NCBI RefSeq assembly: GCF_900116435.1
Contig: NZ_FPAZ01000004.1
Location: 62,001 to 126,000, forward strand
Direction of reading: 5' to 3'
Source of the DNA: Pseudoalteromonas lipolytica
Lineage (GTDB): Bacteria; Pseudomonadota; Gammaproteobacteria; Enterobacterales; Alteromonadaceae
Length of the DNA stretch: 64,000 nucleotides
Part shown: in pieces, positions 1 to 9,678 of the stretch
How positions within the stretch are numbered: the first letter of the stretch is position 1
Layout of the letters: every line of letters starts with the position of its first letter
Made by a program: the position numbers and the translations under genes
The notes under the pieces: model-generated
Databases searched by the model: none
Told to the model about the DNA's origin: nothing
The model's input: the letters and a program-made list of their open reading frames with translations, nothing else

Positions 1-311
1 CAGTGGTTAAAATAGTTTGTTTTGTTAATAGAGTGTTTTTCATTGATGTTCCCAGTGTTTTTTTTGTTGATATTCTATTAACGACGTTAATTTAAATATT
101 GGTATTGTTCAATCTATTTAACCCTTTTTTGGGGAATTGTTTTTCTAATTGGTTTTTATTCTGGAATTAATTATGTCTTTTTGTTTATTTTTACATGCTA
201 AATAATGAGATTGACCAACGTGTATATTGTTTTTGTGAGTCGTTAGTCGTGCTTACGGAATTGCTCATCAGGCAATGGTCTTTTTTAGGTGATGAGTTTT
301 TTTAATTGTTC

Positions 312-796
312 TCTCAAACTGCACATTCGAGTCTTTCTTCAATTAAATTATCCCGTCAGATAAAGCTACAGAGCACTCATAGGTATTTTACAGAGAAGGT
401 AAAAGCTCAGCGCAACAAGTTTGCAGTGATCACAGGGGTCATTGCTGTTTAGGTAAAATACTAAATTCAGTTTCACGTGGAAAATTAGTTATAGTGTATG
501 TACTTATCGAAGCTATAAAGTAGAGCTGAGTTTAGTTGACTGAAGATGAAGCGCTTGTGCAATAGCCATCGCTATCACAAGAAATGGAGTCCGATACAAT
601 GACTACTCGTGGTCGCGCTGTACGTAATAATGATCTGGCTTGATTATTTGCTGCAATAGAATGTGTTGCCCAAGCTAATGGTATAGGCTTTTTGGTAGCT
701 TATATTTTAGTAACGAAGATCGTGGGCTAACTAGCTCCCTATATTAATATTGCATTACCAGTTTTCATGAGCTTTAGCGCATTGAAATGTGAGTAA
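312..796 (+). pseudogene. Decayed LysR-family regulator remnant
   Basis: No intact gene lies in the first 876 bases. Translating 312-452 gives an open stretch containing SSIKLSRQIK, which resembles the recognition helix of a LysR winged helix-turn-helix. A second frame (479-796), broken by several stop codons, contains RGRAVRNNDLA, then ANGIGFLVAYILV, then ALPVFMSF. In this order they resemble the C-terminal effector domain of LysR proteins (nd..al..A...GlGia.lp..lv, then l.vf). Much of the first regulatory subdomain seems deleted. The fragment points toward the LysE-type exporter at 877 and may be its former regulator. The identification rests on motif resemblance by eye. The rest of 1-876 is AT-rich and I see nothing else in it. 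Confidence 0.4.
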
Positions 797-876
797 TCGC
801 GTGTTTGTTTGCTTATTTAATTGAATGTGTTTAAATCGCTTTTCTATTTTTTCAGTATTCATGATGTGATTGGTTT

Positions 877-1494
877 ATGCTCGATTTAGCAGTACTTGCG
901 GTTTTTATTCCTACCTTCTTTTTTGTGTCTATTACACCAGGTATGTGCATGACTTTAGCGATGACTCTGGGTATGAGTGTGGGGGTAAGGCGCACATTGT
1001 GGATGATGGTGGGTGAAGTGCTTGGAGTGGCAACGGTGGCAATTGCCGCTGTTGTGGGGGTTGCCAGTATTATGCTTAATTATCCTGCGTTGTTTGCGGT
1101 ACTAAAATATGTTGGCGGTGCGTACCTTATTTATCTTGGAGTCAATATGTGGCGCGCAAAAACCAGTTTTAAGCCCGAAAATGAAACCGAGCAGCAAATA
1201 GGGCGCGGACAACTGTTTTCACAAGGTTATATCACTGCCATCGCAAACCCAAAAGGGTGGGCGTTTATGATTTCACTCTTGCCCCCTTTTATAAATGTAG
1301 AATTAGCCGTTGCCCCGCAGCTTGCTGTATTAGTAAGCATTATTATGCTGAGCGAGTTTATCTGTATGTTAATTTATGCCACGGGTGGTAAAAGCTTGAG
1401 GTTATTTTTAGATAAAGGCGACAATTTAAAATGGCTAAATCGTATTGCCGGTGCGCTTATGATGTGTGTAGGTGTTTGGCTCGCACTTGGATAA
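877..1494 (+). CDS. LysE/RhtB-family amino-acid exporter
   Basis: The 205-residue product is an inner-membrane protein of the LysE/RhtB translocator superfamily, which exports amino acids or related small metabolites. The N-terminus carries the family signature SITPGMCMTLAMTLG (about residues 18-32), followed by about six hydrophobic segments. YVGGAYLIYLGVNMW near residue 78 and NPKGW near residue 123 are also typical. Length matches the family. The ATG lacks a strong Shine-Dalgarno sequence. It converges with the LysR gene at 1540 and is preceded by a decayed LysR-like gene. The substrate cannot be read from sequence. Confidence 0.85.
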   Translation: MLDLAVLAVFIPTFFFVSITPGMCMTLAMTLGMSVGVRRTLWMMVGEVLGVATVAIAAVVGVASIMLNYPALFAVLKYVGGAYLIYLGVNMWRAKTSFKPENETEQQIGRGQLFSQGYITAIANPKGWAFMISLLPPFINVELAVAPQLAVLVSIIMLSEFICMLIYATGGKSLRLFLDKGDNLKWLNRIAGALMMCVGVWLALG

Positions 1495-1530
1495 TACCCA
1501 CGCGCTTATTTTAGCGAATTGGTATTATCC
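1489..1530. terminator. Bidirectional hairpin between convergent genes
   Basis: GGATAATACC (1489-1498) is perfectly complementary to GGTATTATCC (1521-1530). A smaller CGCT/AGCG stem lies in the loop. It overlaps the stop codon of the exporter and sits between convergent genes, so a shared terminator is likely. There is no long T run. The ATACCAATT core could also belong to a dispersed palindromic element. Confidence 0.5.
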
Positions 1531-1539
1531 ATACTGGCC

Positions 1540-2448
1540 TTAATCAACAAATTCAACCTGTTTCGATACATCATTAAAACAGTGTTTTATGGTTTCTATC
1601 GCTGTTTTGGTTTTTGCAGCTAAGCTGTCTCTTGCTGGGGTAACTGCATACACGGTGTAGTTTGGCATGGCCCATTCGGGGGCGATTTCGATGAGTTCTT
1701 TTTTTCTTAATAAGTGCCTCACTTCAGGCTCTGGCAACACGCCATAACCGACCCCATCACAGACCAGCGCAATTAAACTTTGCATGTTATTGACGTTTAT
1801 TTTTGCCTTGGGCAGCGGTTTACTTTCAAGCGTTAGTGGATTAAATGCATTGCTGTCGGCGTATGTATGTGAAATACGGGCGAACTGATGTAAATCATCC
1901 CAACTGACTTTTTTAAACTTAGCGATAGGATGATCTCTGTGGGCGCAGAGCTTTAACGGCCAGGTTGCGAGCTTTCGTGCAATCAGATTTGAGTTTGTTA
2001 ATGGGCCTATTGCAATGGCTAAATCTGCGCCACTTTTTATCATATCGATTGGCTCATCAGTTAAAATTAACTGAATACGTAAATCATCAAACTCGTTTAT
2101 TAGGCGCTCGAGCGGTTCACTTAAAAGCCCTCCACCAAAACCGACGGGGGCCACTAACTTTAATTCGCCACTGGGTTTACTTTGTAAGTGTTGTAATTGC
2201 GTGCTGGCTTGATCTGCAAGTGCCAGCATCTTTAAACAGCTTTGATAATACAAATGACCGGCTTCGGTCAGCGTCAACTCTCGCGGGCTGCGATTAAATA
2301 AACTTAACCCGATTTCCTGTTCTAATTGTTTTATATGTTGGCTTACAGCCGATGTCGTCATTGATAACTCAGCAGCAGCACTGCTCATATTGCCTGTTTC
2401 AACAGTACGAGAAAATACGCGTAGTGTTTTGATTAGCTTGGAATTCAT
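1540..2448 (-). CDS. LysR-family transcriptional regulator
   Basis: This is a 302-residue LysR-type regulator. The N-terminal winged helix-turn-helix spans about residues 5-65, with the helix SMTTSAVSQHIKQLEQEIG and LFNRSPRELTLTEAG. A periplasmic-binding-protein-like effector domain follows. The ending DGVGYGVLPEPEV is typical of the second subdomain. It is divergent from the TonB receptor at 2568, with 119 bp between the start codons. The layout resembles the irgB/irgA pair of Vibrio, in which a LysR protein activates an iron-repressed receptor. That parallel is inference from arrangement, not proof of orthology. Confidence 0.85.
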   Translation of the reverse strand: MNSKLIKTLRVFSRTVETGNMSSAAAELSMTTSAVSQHIKQLEQEIGLSLFNRSPRELTLTEAGHLYYQSCLKMLALADQASTQLQHLQSKPSGELKLVAPVGFGGGLLSEPLERLINEFDDLRIQLILTDEPIDMIKSGADLAIAIGPLTNSNLIARKLATWPLKLCAHRDHPIAKFKKVSWDDLHQFARISHTYADSNAFNPLTLESKPLPKAKINVNNMQSLIALVCDGVGYGVLPEPEVRHLLRKKELIEIAPEWAMPNYTVYAVTPARDSLAAKTKTAIETIKHCFNDVSKQVEFVD

Positions 2449-2522
2449 TGTTCAGGCCTTCTTAATTCAGTTTTAAGAAATCGTAAATTGTTAAAACGGG
2501 GACTTCTCATTAATATTGCAAA

Positions 2523-2537
2523 CGCTAATTATTATCA
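2523..2537 (+). promoter_or_regulatory. Putative Fur box upstream of TonB receptor
   Basis: CGCTAATTATTATCA fits the 7-1-7 Fur pattern TGATAAT-N-ATTATCA with a perfect right arm and 5 of 7 matches in the left arm. It lies about 31 bp before the receptor ATG, in the region shared with the divergent LysR gene. Iron repression is inferred. Confidence 0.55.
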
Positions 2538-2567
2538 TTTATAAACAAAAAGTCACGGAGTATTATT

Positions 2568-4544
2568 ATGACGAGGGTTGTTCCTTCTGTTTTACCTCTC
2601 ACCGCTGCTGTCTTAGCAGGCCTATCTCATTTTGCATACGCTGATGATAAAAAACAAGACATGGAAGTGATTGTTGTTTCTGCATCTGGGTATGAGCAAA
2701 TGCTAAAAGAGGCACCTGCAAGTATTAGCGTGATTGATCGTGAGCAGCTAGAAAAGCGTTTTTACCGTGACTTAACAGATGCCATGACCGACGTACCCGG
2801 TGTGGTTGTGACCGGTGGTGGTGATAGAAAAGATATCAGTTTGCGTGGTATGGCAAGCCAGTACACTTTGATTTTAATTGATGGCCAACGTCAAACCTCT
2901 CGCGAAACTCGTCCAAACAGTGATGGCCCAGGTGTTGAAGGGGCATGGACACCCCCTATTTCAGCCATTGACCGAATCGAAGTTATTCGTGGCCCTATGT
3001 CATCACTGTATGGCTCTGATGCCATTGGTGGGGTTATCAATATTATAACCCGTAAAACACCCGAAAAGTGGTATGGCGAACTGCGTTTAGACAGCACCAT
3101 TCAAGAATCAAGCGAATCTGGCAACATTAATCAAGGTAGTTTTTTTACCGCGGGTGGCTTAATTCCAGAGTTGCTAGGAGTTCAGCTTTCTGGGCAGTTC
3201 TCTGAGCGTGATGAAGATGACTTTGTTGCTGGCTTTCGAGGTAAAGAGCAAAGCAATATCAAAGCGAAGTTTATTTTAACGCCATCAGATAACCACGAAA
3301 TTATGTTTGAGGTGGGCTCGGCAAAACAAAAACTGGATGAAACTTTAGGTAAAACTGTCGCGCCTTTAGCGCAAGGCGAAAGCTGTGGCCGACGGGGGTG
3401 TCCTGAGTCGTCAACCACAGAGTACGACCAAGAAACTTATTCGCTTAGCCATAATGGCTTCTACGATTTTGGCTCATCGCGCAGCTATCTAAAATACGAT
3501 AAGTTTGATAACACCTCGCGTGAAATGTATGTCGAAAATACCGACGCGCAAACAAGCTGGACACTGCCATTTACCAATCATAATGCAAGCGTTGGTGCGG
3601 CGTATTTAAAAGAAGAACTGGATGATTATACGAGTAATAGCATCAGTGATTTAACGCATGTGGAAAACGAGCAATGGTCGGTGTTTGCAGAAGATGAATG
3701 GTCTGCATCAAAGCAATTTAAACTGACCACTGGGCTTCGTTATGATCATGATGGTAACTTTGCGGGTCACTTTAGTCCGCGTTTATATGGTGTATACAAT
3801 GCCACTAAGTCGCTGACTGTGAAAGGGGGGATTTCAACAGGCTTTAGAGCACCGAATATTCGCCAATCTACTCCAGCGTGGGGACAGGTAAGCCGTGGTG
3901 GTAATATTTATGGTAACCCAGACTTAATCCCTGAAAAGTCCGTAAACTACGAAATGGGGATTTATTATGATATCAGTCGCGATTTATCGCTCTCAAGTAC
4001 GGTGTTCTACAACGAGTTTAAAGATAAAATTACGCGTATTTCTTGCCCATTAACGCAATGTACAGATGGTCCGAATCAGTTTGGTTCTCTGCCTACAACT
4101 TATATCAATGTTGATGAAGCAGTAACACAAGGGTTTGAGCTGTCGGTTTCTTACGAAATTACCAGCGAGCTTGATGTGAGTGCTAATTACACCTACACCG
4201 ATTCTGAGCAAAAAACCGGTGAATACAAAGGCAGTCCACTTAATCAATTACCTAAACACATTTTACAAACCTCACTTAATTGGCGCCCGGTAGATAAACT
4301 AGGAACGTGGCTGCGTGTGCATTATCGCGGTGAAGAAAGCCAACCTACGACAGGTCCATCGCAAAGTAGCTTAATTGCGCCAGACTACACTTTGGCAGAC
4401 ATGGGGGGTAACTATGATTTAAGCCGACGAATTACACTTGGCTTTGGTGTGTATAACCTATTCGATAAAGAAATATCAGAGGCAGAGTATGGTTATGTAG
4501 AAGATGGTCGTCGCTACTGGTTGTCAGTGGGTGTTAACTTCTAA
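2568..4544 (+). CDS. TonB-dependent receptor, IrgA/FepA/CirA-like
   Basis: This 658-residue outer-membrane receptor probably imports a ferric siderophore or catecholate. A signal peptide ends near residue 25 (AYADD). A TonB box EVIVVSAS follows at about 33-40, then the plug with PGVVVTGGG and IEVIRGPMSSLYGSDAIGG, then a 22-strand-type barrel ending in terminal Phe (VGVNF). Length matches FepA/IrgA-type receptors rather than the about 1000-residue glycan receptors, such as the one at 25577. An upstream Fur box and a divergent LysR gene support regulated iron uptake. The exact siderophore is unknown. Confidence 0.85.
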   Translation: MTRVVPSVLPLTAAVLAGLSHFAYADDKKQDMEVIVVSASGYEQMLKEAPASISVIDREQLEKRFYRDLTDAMTDVPGVVVTGGGDRKDISLRGMASQYTLILIDGQRQTSRETRPNSDGPGVEGAWTPPISAIDRIEVIRGPMSSLYGSDAIGGVINIITRKTPEKWYGELRLDSTIQESSESGNINQGSFFTAGGLIPELLGVQLSGQFSERDEDDFVAGFRGKEQSNIKAKFILTPSDNHEIMFEVGSAKQKLDETLGKTVAPLAQGESCGRRGCPESSTTEYDQETYSLSHNGFYDFGSSRSYLKYDKFDNTSREMYVENTDAQTSWTLPFTNHNASVGAAYLKEELDDYTSNSISDLTHVENEQWSVFAEDEWSASKQFKLTTGLRYDHDGNFAGHFSPRLYGVYNATKSLTVKGGISTGFRAPNIRQSTPAWGQVSRGGNIYGNPDLIPEKSVNYEMGIYYDISRDLSLSSTVFYNEFKDKITRISCPLTQCTDGPNQFGSLPTTYINVDEAVTQGFELSVSYEITSELDVSANYTYTDSEQKTGEYKGSPLNQLPKHILQTSLNWRPVDKLGTWLRVHYRGEESQPTTGPSQSSLIAPDYTLADMGGNYDLSRRITLGFGVYNLFDKEISEAEYGYVEDGRRYWLSVGVNF

Positions 4545-4556
4545 ATGTGATGAGTA

Positions 4557-4590
4557 ATATGAGTGTGGCGTAATTATGCCACACTCATAT
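4557..4590. terminator. Strong bidirectional terminator hairpin
   Basis: ATATGAGTGTGGC (4557-4569) and its perfect complement (4578-4590) form a 13-bp stem with an 8-nt loop. It sits between the converging receptor and pectinesterase genes and should end transcription from both sides. Confidence 0.8.
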
Positions 4591-4689
4591 TTATCGAACG
4601 AGGTTGAGTGCATACCTGTGAGAGGTGAGTAACGATATAACTTACAGTGACATTGAAACCCAAAGCATGCACTCTAAAGTTAACGCAAC

Positions 4690-5736
4690 TTATTTCAACT
4701 GAAATGCATCAGTTTTAAAATTTTGAGTAGCCAGCTGTTGTTTCAGCATCTGCAATTGTTGTTTGGGCTGCCATTCGCCTTTGAAAACCCAGTCAACAAG
4801 GTTGTTTTCTTCTATATTGAGCTGTTTCGGTTGGAAGTTATCATCTAACCAAGCATACGGGGCTTTGTTATTGGCGAAGAAATAACGGGATCCCCAACGA
4901 TTTGGTTGGTCTCTTTGCTTATCCGCATAGGTTTTTTTAAAGATAGGTTTATCTGCCAAGTTATCAGAAAACTGATTTCCTAATAAATAAAACTGGGCAT
5001 CATAATGATGTCTGCCAAGCCAAAAGCCTTCTACGCCATTAAATTCACTATTAGCAACAACAAACTTTTGTTCGCTACTCAATTCGCCATCATGCCAAAG
5101 AGTCGCGGTTTGTTTTAAGTTGTAAAATTGAGAATGCTCAATGAGGGCGGTACCTCTTGGGCAAACCATATCTGTAGCCCCAGTGAAAGAGCAGTAAGAG
5201 TGGTAATAAAGACCCTCTTTTTTGTTCCAAAGACTCACTGTATCAGCACCATAGGCCTGTACGTCACATTGATGAAAGATGATTCGTGATGCGTTTTCAA
5301 AGCCGCGGATCGCAAACTGATGTTCAAGTGTGTTATGAATTTTTCCGTAATCATTGATAACGGAGATATTGGCGAGTGTTATGTCACTGCCAGTGATATT
5401 AACCACGGCAGCTCCCCAGTCACTGTCATTGTGTTCTCGCCAACTATTCCTCAACTGTGCGTAACGAATGATAGTATTAGCGGCGGATTCACCGACAATA
5501 CTGAGGTTACTGCGGGTGATATACAGTTTTTCGTTGTACTCACCAGCTGCAACAGTGATCACCACCTCTTTATAGGGGCTACTCGCATTAATTGCAGCTT
5601 GAATGCTGTTATAGGCATGCTTATTATTTTTTTCTACATGCATAAATGTGACAGGCTCGGTGCCAATTGCAGGCGTCGCAGCAAAAACACTCTGCGCAAT
5701 AGATAACACCACGAGCAATGATAAAAATAAACGCAT
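4690..5736 (-). CDS. Secreted pectin methylesterase, CE8
   Basis: This 348-residue exported enzyme removes methyl esters from homogalacturonan. A signal peptide ends near residue 19 (SVFAA). The right-handed beta-helix carries the CE8 signature AGEYNEKLYI (64-73). The three catalytic positions seem present: D165 in GADTVSLW, D189 in GATDMVCPRG and R242 in LGRHHYD. The usual Gln before the first Asp is Ala here, and the usual DFIFG is replaced by DMVCP, so it belongs to a divergent branch. It is the last gene of the uxaB-uxaA-kdgK operon, 9 bp after kdgK. Confidence 0.85.
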   Translation of the reverse strand: MRLFLSLLVVLSIAQSVFAATPAIGTEPVTFMHVEKNNKHAYNSIQAAINASSPYKEVVITVAAGEYNEKLYITRSNLSIVGESAANTIIRYAQLRNSWREHNDSDWGAAVVNITGSDITLANISVINDYGKIHNTLEHQFAIRGFENASRIIFHQCDVQAYGADTVSLWNKKEGLYYHSYCSFTGATDMVCPRGTALIEHSQFYNLKQTATLWHDGELSSEQKFVVANSEFNGVEGFWLGRHHYDAQFYLLGNQFSDNLADKPIFKKTYADKQRDQPNRWGSRYFFANNKAPYAWLDDNFQPKQLNIEENNLVDWVFKGEWQPKQQLQMLKQQLATQNFKTDAFQLK

Positions 5737-5745
5737 ACTTGTCTC

Positions 5746-6687
5746 CTAAAGTGTGCTGTTTAGTATTGAGTTATCTATTGGGACGATGGCCCCTCGTTGT
5801 TGAATAACCTGTCCTGCAACGAGATTTCCAGCCTCTGCACAGCTTGCAATGTCATGGTCTAGCAACCAATAACTTAAAAACCCCGCATTAAATGAATCAC
5901 CTGCTGCAGTGGTATCAACAACATTATCTACCAGTCTGGCATCATACTGATTGACAATACTGTGACTATTTTCACTGTATTGACATCCCTTTTCACCGGT
6001 TTTAATGACCAGCTGCTTTACACCTTGTTGATGCAAGTGCTCACGACATTCTGTGAGGTTGTTAAAGCCCCAAATTTGGGCTTCATCTTCAAATGTCACC
6101 AAGGCTAAATCAGCAAGCTGATACATACGGTTGTTGCTCTGTTGGCAATGAGATTGAGATGCCCAAAGCGTTGGCCGGTGGTTACTATCGTAGATAATTT
6201 TAACACCATGAACTTTTAGATCAGCCAATACATTAAGTAAAATATTACAATCATCGATGGGCAAAATTGCGAGTGAAATACCCGACAAATAAACTGCATC
6301 GACTGCTTTTAACTGGCTAACAATATCAGCAAATTTAGCGTGGCGAACGAGGTATTTTGCCGCAGAATCATTGCGCCAATATTGAAAAGTGCGTTCGCCA
6401 TGGGCGTCAGTTTGGATCATGTATAAACCAGCATGCTTGTTACTGTCGGTTAATACGGTGTCACAGTTAACCTGGTAGTCTTGCCAGCGAGCAATCATTG
6501 CTTGGCTTAACGCATCCTCTCCCATCACAGTGACGTAATTGACATCAATGCGTTCGCTTGCCAATTTTTTCATGTAAATGGCTGTATTCATGGTATCGCC
6601 ACCAAAGTTTTGTTGCATTTCGCCAAAAATAGCCCCTGACAACTCCACCATACATTCCCCAATAATGGCAATTTTCTTTTTTGACAT
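5746..6687 (-). CDS. kdgK: 2-keto-3-deoxygluconate kinase
   Basis: This 313-residue cytoplasmic PfkB-family sugar kinase phosphorylates 2-keto-3-deoxygluconate to KDPG, the common product of the galacturonate and unsaturated-uronate branches. The N-terminal substrate motif is FGGDTMNTAIYMKKL. The C-terminal PfkB signature DTTAAGDSFNAGF holds the catalytic Asp and the anion hole. Its ATG shares one base with the uxaA stop (TAATG), indicating translational coupling. KDG specificity is inferred from its place between uxaA and the pectinesterase and from eda within the same locus. Confidence 0.9.
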   Translation of the reverse strand: MSKKKIAIIGECMVELSGAIFGEMQQNFGGDTMNTAIYMKKLASERIDVNYVTVMGEDALSQAMIARWQDYQVNCDTVLTDSNKHAGLYMIQTDAHGERTFQYWRNDSAAKYLVRHAKFADIVSQLKAVDAVYLSGISLAILPIDDCNILLNVLADLKVHGVKIIYDSNHRPTLWASQSHCQQSNNRMYQLADLALVTFEDEAQIWGFNNLTECREHLHQQGVKQLVIKTGEKGCQYSENSHSIVNQYDARLVDNVVDTTAAGDSFNAGFLSYWLLDHDIASCAEAGNLVAGQVIQQRGAIVPIDNSILNSTL

Positions 6688-8174
6688 TAGAGGGTTACTC
6701 CTTTTTTCCAGATGGCTACTTCGCGAATATCATTTACTTCATTACAGGTCGGTTTACCATTCACTACATCCACCAACAAATCGACAAATTCTTGATGAAC
6801 TTCAGGCATGGATTTGCCATTCACCAGCACACCAGCATCGAAGTCGATCCAGCGGGTTTTCTTTTTCGCAAGCTCTGAATTAGTGGCTATTTTTAAAGTA
6901 GGCACAAAACCACCGTAAGGCGTACCTCGCCCGGTGGTAAAGAGCACAATATGACAGCCCGCAGCTGCAAGTGCGCTGGTGGCAATGGGGTCATTGCCGG
7001 GGGCGTTGAGTAAATTGAGTCCTGGAGTACTTAATCGTTCACCATAATCAAGCACGGCCTGTACTTTGCTGGTACCTGCTTTTTGAGTACAGCCCAACGA
7101 TTTGTCTTCTAATGTAGTTATGCCGCCTTTTTTGTTACCCGGAGACGGGTTTTCATAAATGGGTTGGTTATGCGCTTTATAGTAACCTTTAAAATTATTT
7201 ACCATGCTGACAAGCTGGTTAAAGGTGTCTTCATCTTTACAGCGAGACATTAGTAAGGTTTCTGCACCAAACATTTCGGGTACTTCGGTCAGTACGGTCG
7301 TTCCACCTTGAGCAATTAAGTAATCAGAAAAATAACCTAGCATTGGGTTTGCTGTGATACCGGATAAACCATCACTGCCACCACACTCAAGACCAAACTT
7401 TACTTCACTCAGCAGACCGGGTTCACGTTTATCATGTTTAATTACATCGTAAATTTGTTCTAGCAGCGCGACACCATCTTCTACTTCGTCATCGGAATGC
7501 TGAGATACTAAAAATTTTATTCGATTCTCATCAATATCACCTAACCCCGCTTTAAAGGCGGCAAGCTGATTATTCTCGCATCCTAAACCGACAACTAATG
7601 CACCACCGGCATTAGGGTGTAATGCCATATCTTGCAGTAAAATTCTCGTGGTTTCTAAATCGTCACCTAACTGTGAACACCCAAATTGATGAGGAAATAT
7701 ATGAACCCCGTCAATGCCAAGATCGGGGTGATTTCGTAGAAACTCATCTTTCATTTGTTTGATCATACCGTTGACGCAGCCAACCGTTGGAATCAACCAA
7801 ATTTCGTTACGTATACCAATTTCGCCATTCGCTCTGCGATATATATTCACGGGTGGAGAGGGCTCAGCAGGAGCTTGACTGACAAATTCAGGCTGATATT
7901 GATACTCTAACTCATCATGCAGGGTCGTTTTAATGCTGTGGGTATGAACCCAAGCACCTTGCTTTATATCTTCAAGAGCAAAACCAATTGGAGCGCCATA
8001 TTTTATAACACGGTCATCTTTTGAAATTGGCTTTAACGCAATTTTATGTCCTTTTTCGATGTCGTCTAATGCGGTGAACGAGAAGTCTTCAAACTCAATG
8101 TGTTCACCCGCACTAATTGGGCTCAGGGCAATAGCAACATCATCAGTATTATGAAGTCTTAATAACTGTGCCAT
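6687..8174 (-). CDS. uxaA: Altronate dehydratase
   Basis: This 495-residue cytoplasmic enzyme of the UxaA/GarD family dehydrates D-altronate to 2-keto-3-deoxygluconate. An N-terminal SAF-like domain (about 1-100) is followed by the large catalytic domain with GCVNGMIKQM, FGLECGGSDGLSGITANP, GCTQKAG and FTTGRGTPYGG. The Cys/His/Glu-rich motifs suit the Fe(II)/Mn(II) site of this family. Length equals that of E. coli UxaA (about 495). It starts 2 bp after the uxaB stop and overlaps kdgK by one base. Confidence 0.95.
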   Translation of the reverse strand: MAQLLRLHNTDDVAIALSPISAGEHIEFEDFSFTALDDIEKGHKIALKPISKDDRVIKYGAPIGFALEDIKQGAWVHTHSIKTTLHDELEYQYQPEFVSQAPAEPSPPVNIYRRANGEIGIRNEIWLIPTVGCVNGMIKQMKDEFLRNHPDLGIDGVHIFPHQFGCSQLGDDLETTRILLQDMALHPNAGGALVVGLGCENNQLAAFKAGLGDIDENRIKFLVSQHSDDEVEDGVALLEQIYDVIKHDKREPGLLSEVKFGLECGGSDGLSGITANPMLGYFSDYLIAQGGTTVLTEVPEMFGAETLLMSRCKDEDTFNQLVSMVNNFKGYYKAHNQPIYENPSPGNKKGGITTLEDKSLGCTQKAGTSKVQAVLDYGERLSTPGLNLLNAPGNDPIATSALAAAGCHIVLFTTGRGTPYGGFVPTLKIATNSELAKKKTRWIDFDAGVLVNGKSMPEVHQEFVDLLVDVVNGKPTCNEVNDIREVAIWKKGVTL

Positions 8175-8176
8175 GA

Positions 8177-9634
8177 TTATAATTCCACTTGTTTTGATAG
8201 TGTCTCTTCAACAGAGGTCGTAAGCATGCTGTTAAGCTGTTCTGTTACTAGGTCAGTCAATCCTGTCAGTTCATTGAGATCCTTATCCCAATGCCACTTA
8301 GCGCCAAGCACACTGCTGACAAGCTCTTTCAATGTTATCGCACCACCTTGGTGCTGTTGCCACAGGGATTTGAATAAAGTGATCCACTCAGGACTATCTG
8401 AAAGCTCAATGGGTTGACCATTCCGCTCGCCGCGGTAAAACAAAATTTGCCCCGCAATTGCTGTCGCAATGAGTGCTGGAACGGTTTTATTATCTACAAT
8501 ATATTGCTCTAACTGCGGCAGTAATCGCGTTTTAAATTTGGTCATACTATTCAGTGATATCGACATAAGTAAATGACAAATATACGGATTTCTAAAGCGA
8601 TTAAGCACATCATTGGCAAATACCTGCAATTCATCTTTAGGTAAAGATAGTGTGGGAATAATCTCGTCAAAAATCAGTTTACTTACATATTTCTCGATTA
8701 ATGGTGAGGCGAGCGCTTCGCCCACAGAGTCGATATTTGCCATATAGGCCAAAGGCACCATCGCAGTATGTGCACCGTTTAAAATGGCGACTTTACGTTG
8801 TTTGTAAGGGGCTATATCGTCAACAATTTTAATATTGACATCACTGCCTTCTAAACATAATACGTCAGCTAAATGTTGCGGCCCTTGAATAACAAATAAA
8901 TGAAAATATTCAGCTGTGACCATGAAGTTGTCGTAGTAGCCAAATTGTTCTTGCAAGTGTTGATGTTCATCACGTGGGAAGCCCGTCACGATGCGGTCAA
9001 CCAACGACGAGCAAAAATAATTATGCTCGTTAAGCCAGCTAACAAACTCGCTGGGTAAATCCCATAGTTGGCAGTACTTGAGGACAATTTCTTTTAATTT
9101 TTCACCATTATAATCAATTAGTTCACAAGGAATGATGATCATGCCGCGATCACTTGCACCGTTAAAGTGATTAAAGCGGTGAAATAACCATTGAGTTAAT
9201 TTCGCAGGGAAGGCTTTTGCTGGCTTATCAGTGAGTGAGTCTTCGCTAATGTACTCGATGCCTGCTTCGGTTGTATTAGAAAAAATTAACTTTAGATCTT
9301 CACTTTCTGCGAGCTGTAAATATTTATCGAATTCTTTATAAATAGGAATTTCTTCGTTTACACAGCTAATAATGCGTTCATTAGATACCGATTCACCTTG
9401 CTCATTAATGCCTCGAATAATACTGGTATAGAGACCATCTTGAGTATTAAGTAGCGGTAATGTGTCGTAATCAATTGGTCTAATAATGGCGACACCCGCG
9501 TTTAAACCTGTTTGTTCATTTAATTTGTCGATTTGCCAATCCACAAAAGCGCGTAAGAAATTCCCCTCACCGAATTGCATTATAGTCGTCGGGTATTTGT
9601 TTTTATTGACGTTTTTTCTATTTAGTGTGTACAT
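8177..9634 (-). CDS. uxaB: Tagaturonate reductase (altronate oxidoreductase)
   Basis: This 485-residue NADH-dependent enzyme of the mannitol-dehydrogenase family reduces D-tagaturonate to D-altronate in the galacturonate pathway. The Rossmann start is IMQFGEGNFLRAFVDW. Other family motifs are FSNTTEAGIEY and KVAILNGAHTAMVPLAY, the latter holding the catalytic Lys and substrate-binding residues. Length fits UxaB. It is first in the operon uxaB-uxaA-kdgK-CE8, read from a divergent control region holding two operators. A uxuB (fructuronate) role is less likely because uxaA, not uxuA, follows. Confidence 0.92.
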   Translation of the reverse strand: MYTLNRKNVNKNKYPTTIMQFGEGNFLRAFVDWQIDKLNEQTGLNAGVAIIRPIDYDTLPLLNTQDGLYTSIIRGINEQGESVSNERIISCVNEEIPIYKEFDKYLQLAESEDLKLIFSNTTEAGIEYISEDSLTDKPAKAFPAKLTQWLFHRFNHFNGASDRGMIIIPCELIDYNGEKLKEIVLKYCQLWDLPSEFVSWLNEHNYFCSSLVDRIVTGFPRDEHQHLQEQFGYYDNFMVTAEYFHLFVIQGPQHLADVLCLEGSDVNIKIVDDIAPYKQRKVAILNGAHTAMVPLAYMANIDSVGEALASPLIEKYVSKLIFDEIIPTLSLPKDELQVFANDVLNRFRNPYICHLLMSISLNSMTKFKTRLLPQLEQYIVDNKTVPALIATAIAGQILFYRGERNGQPIELSDSPEWITLFKSLWQQHQGGAITLKELVSSVLGAKWHWDKDLNELTGLTDLVTEQLNSMLTTSVEETLSKQVEL

Positions 9635-9678
9635 ACATTTGACCCATTTTTAACCTTAATTGGCGTGTTGATTTTTAC

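Noticed and set aside
2811..2820. ACCGGTGGTG in the first TonB receptor gene
   Set aside because: It is coding, not palindromic beyond the core, and far from any start.
5320..5706. Open frame opposite the pectinesterase gene
   Set aside because: It lies wholly within the CE8 gene on the other strand and resembles no protein.
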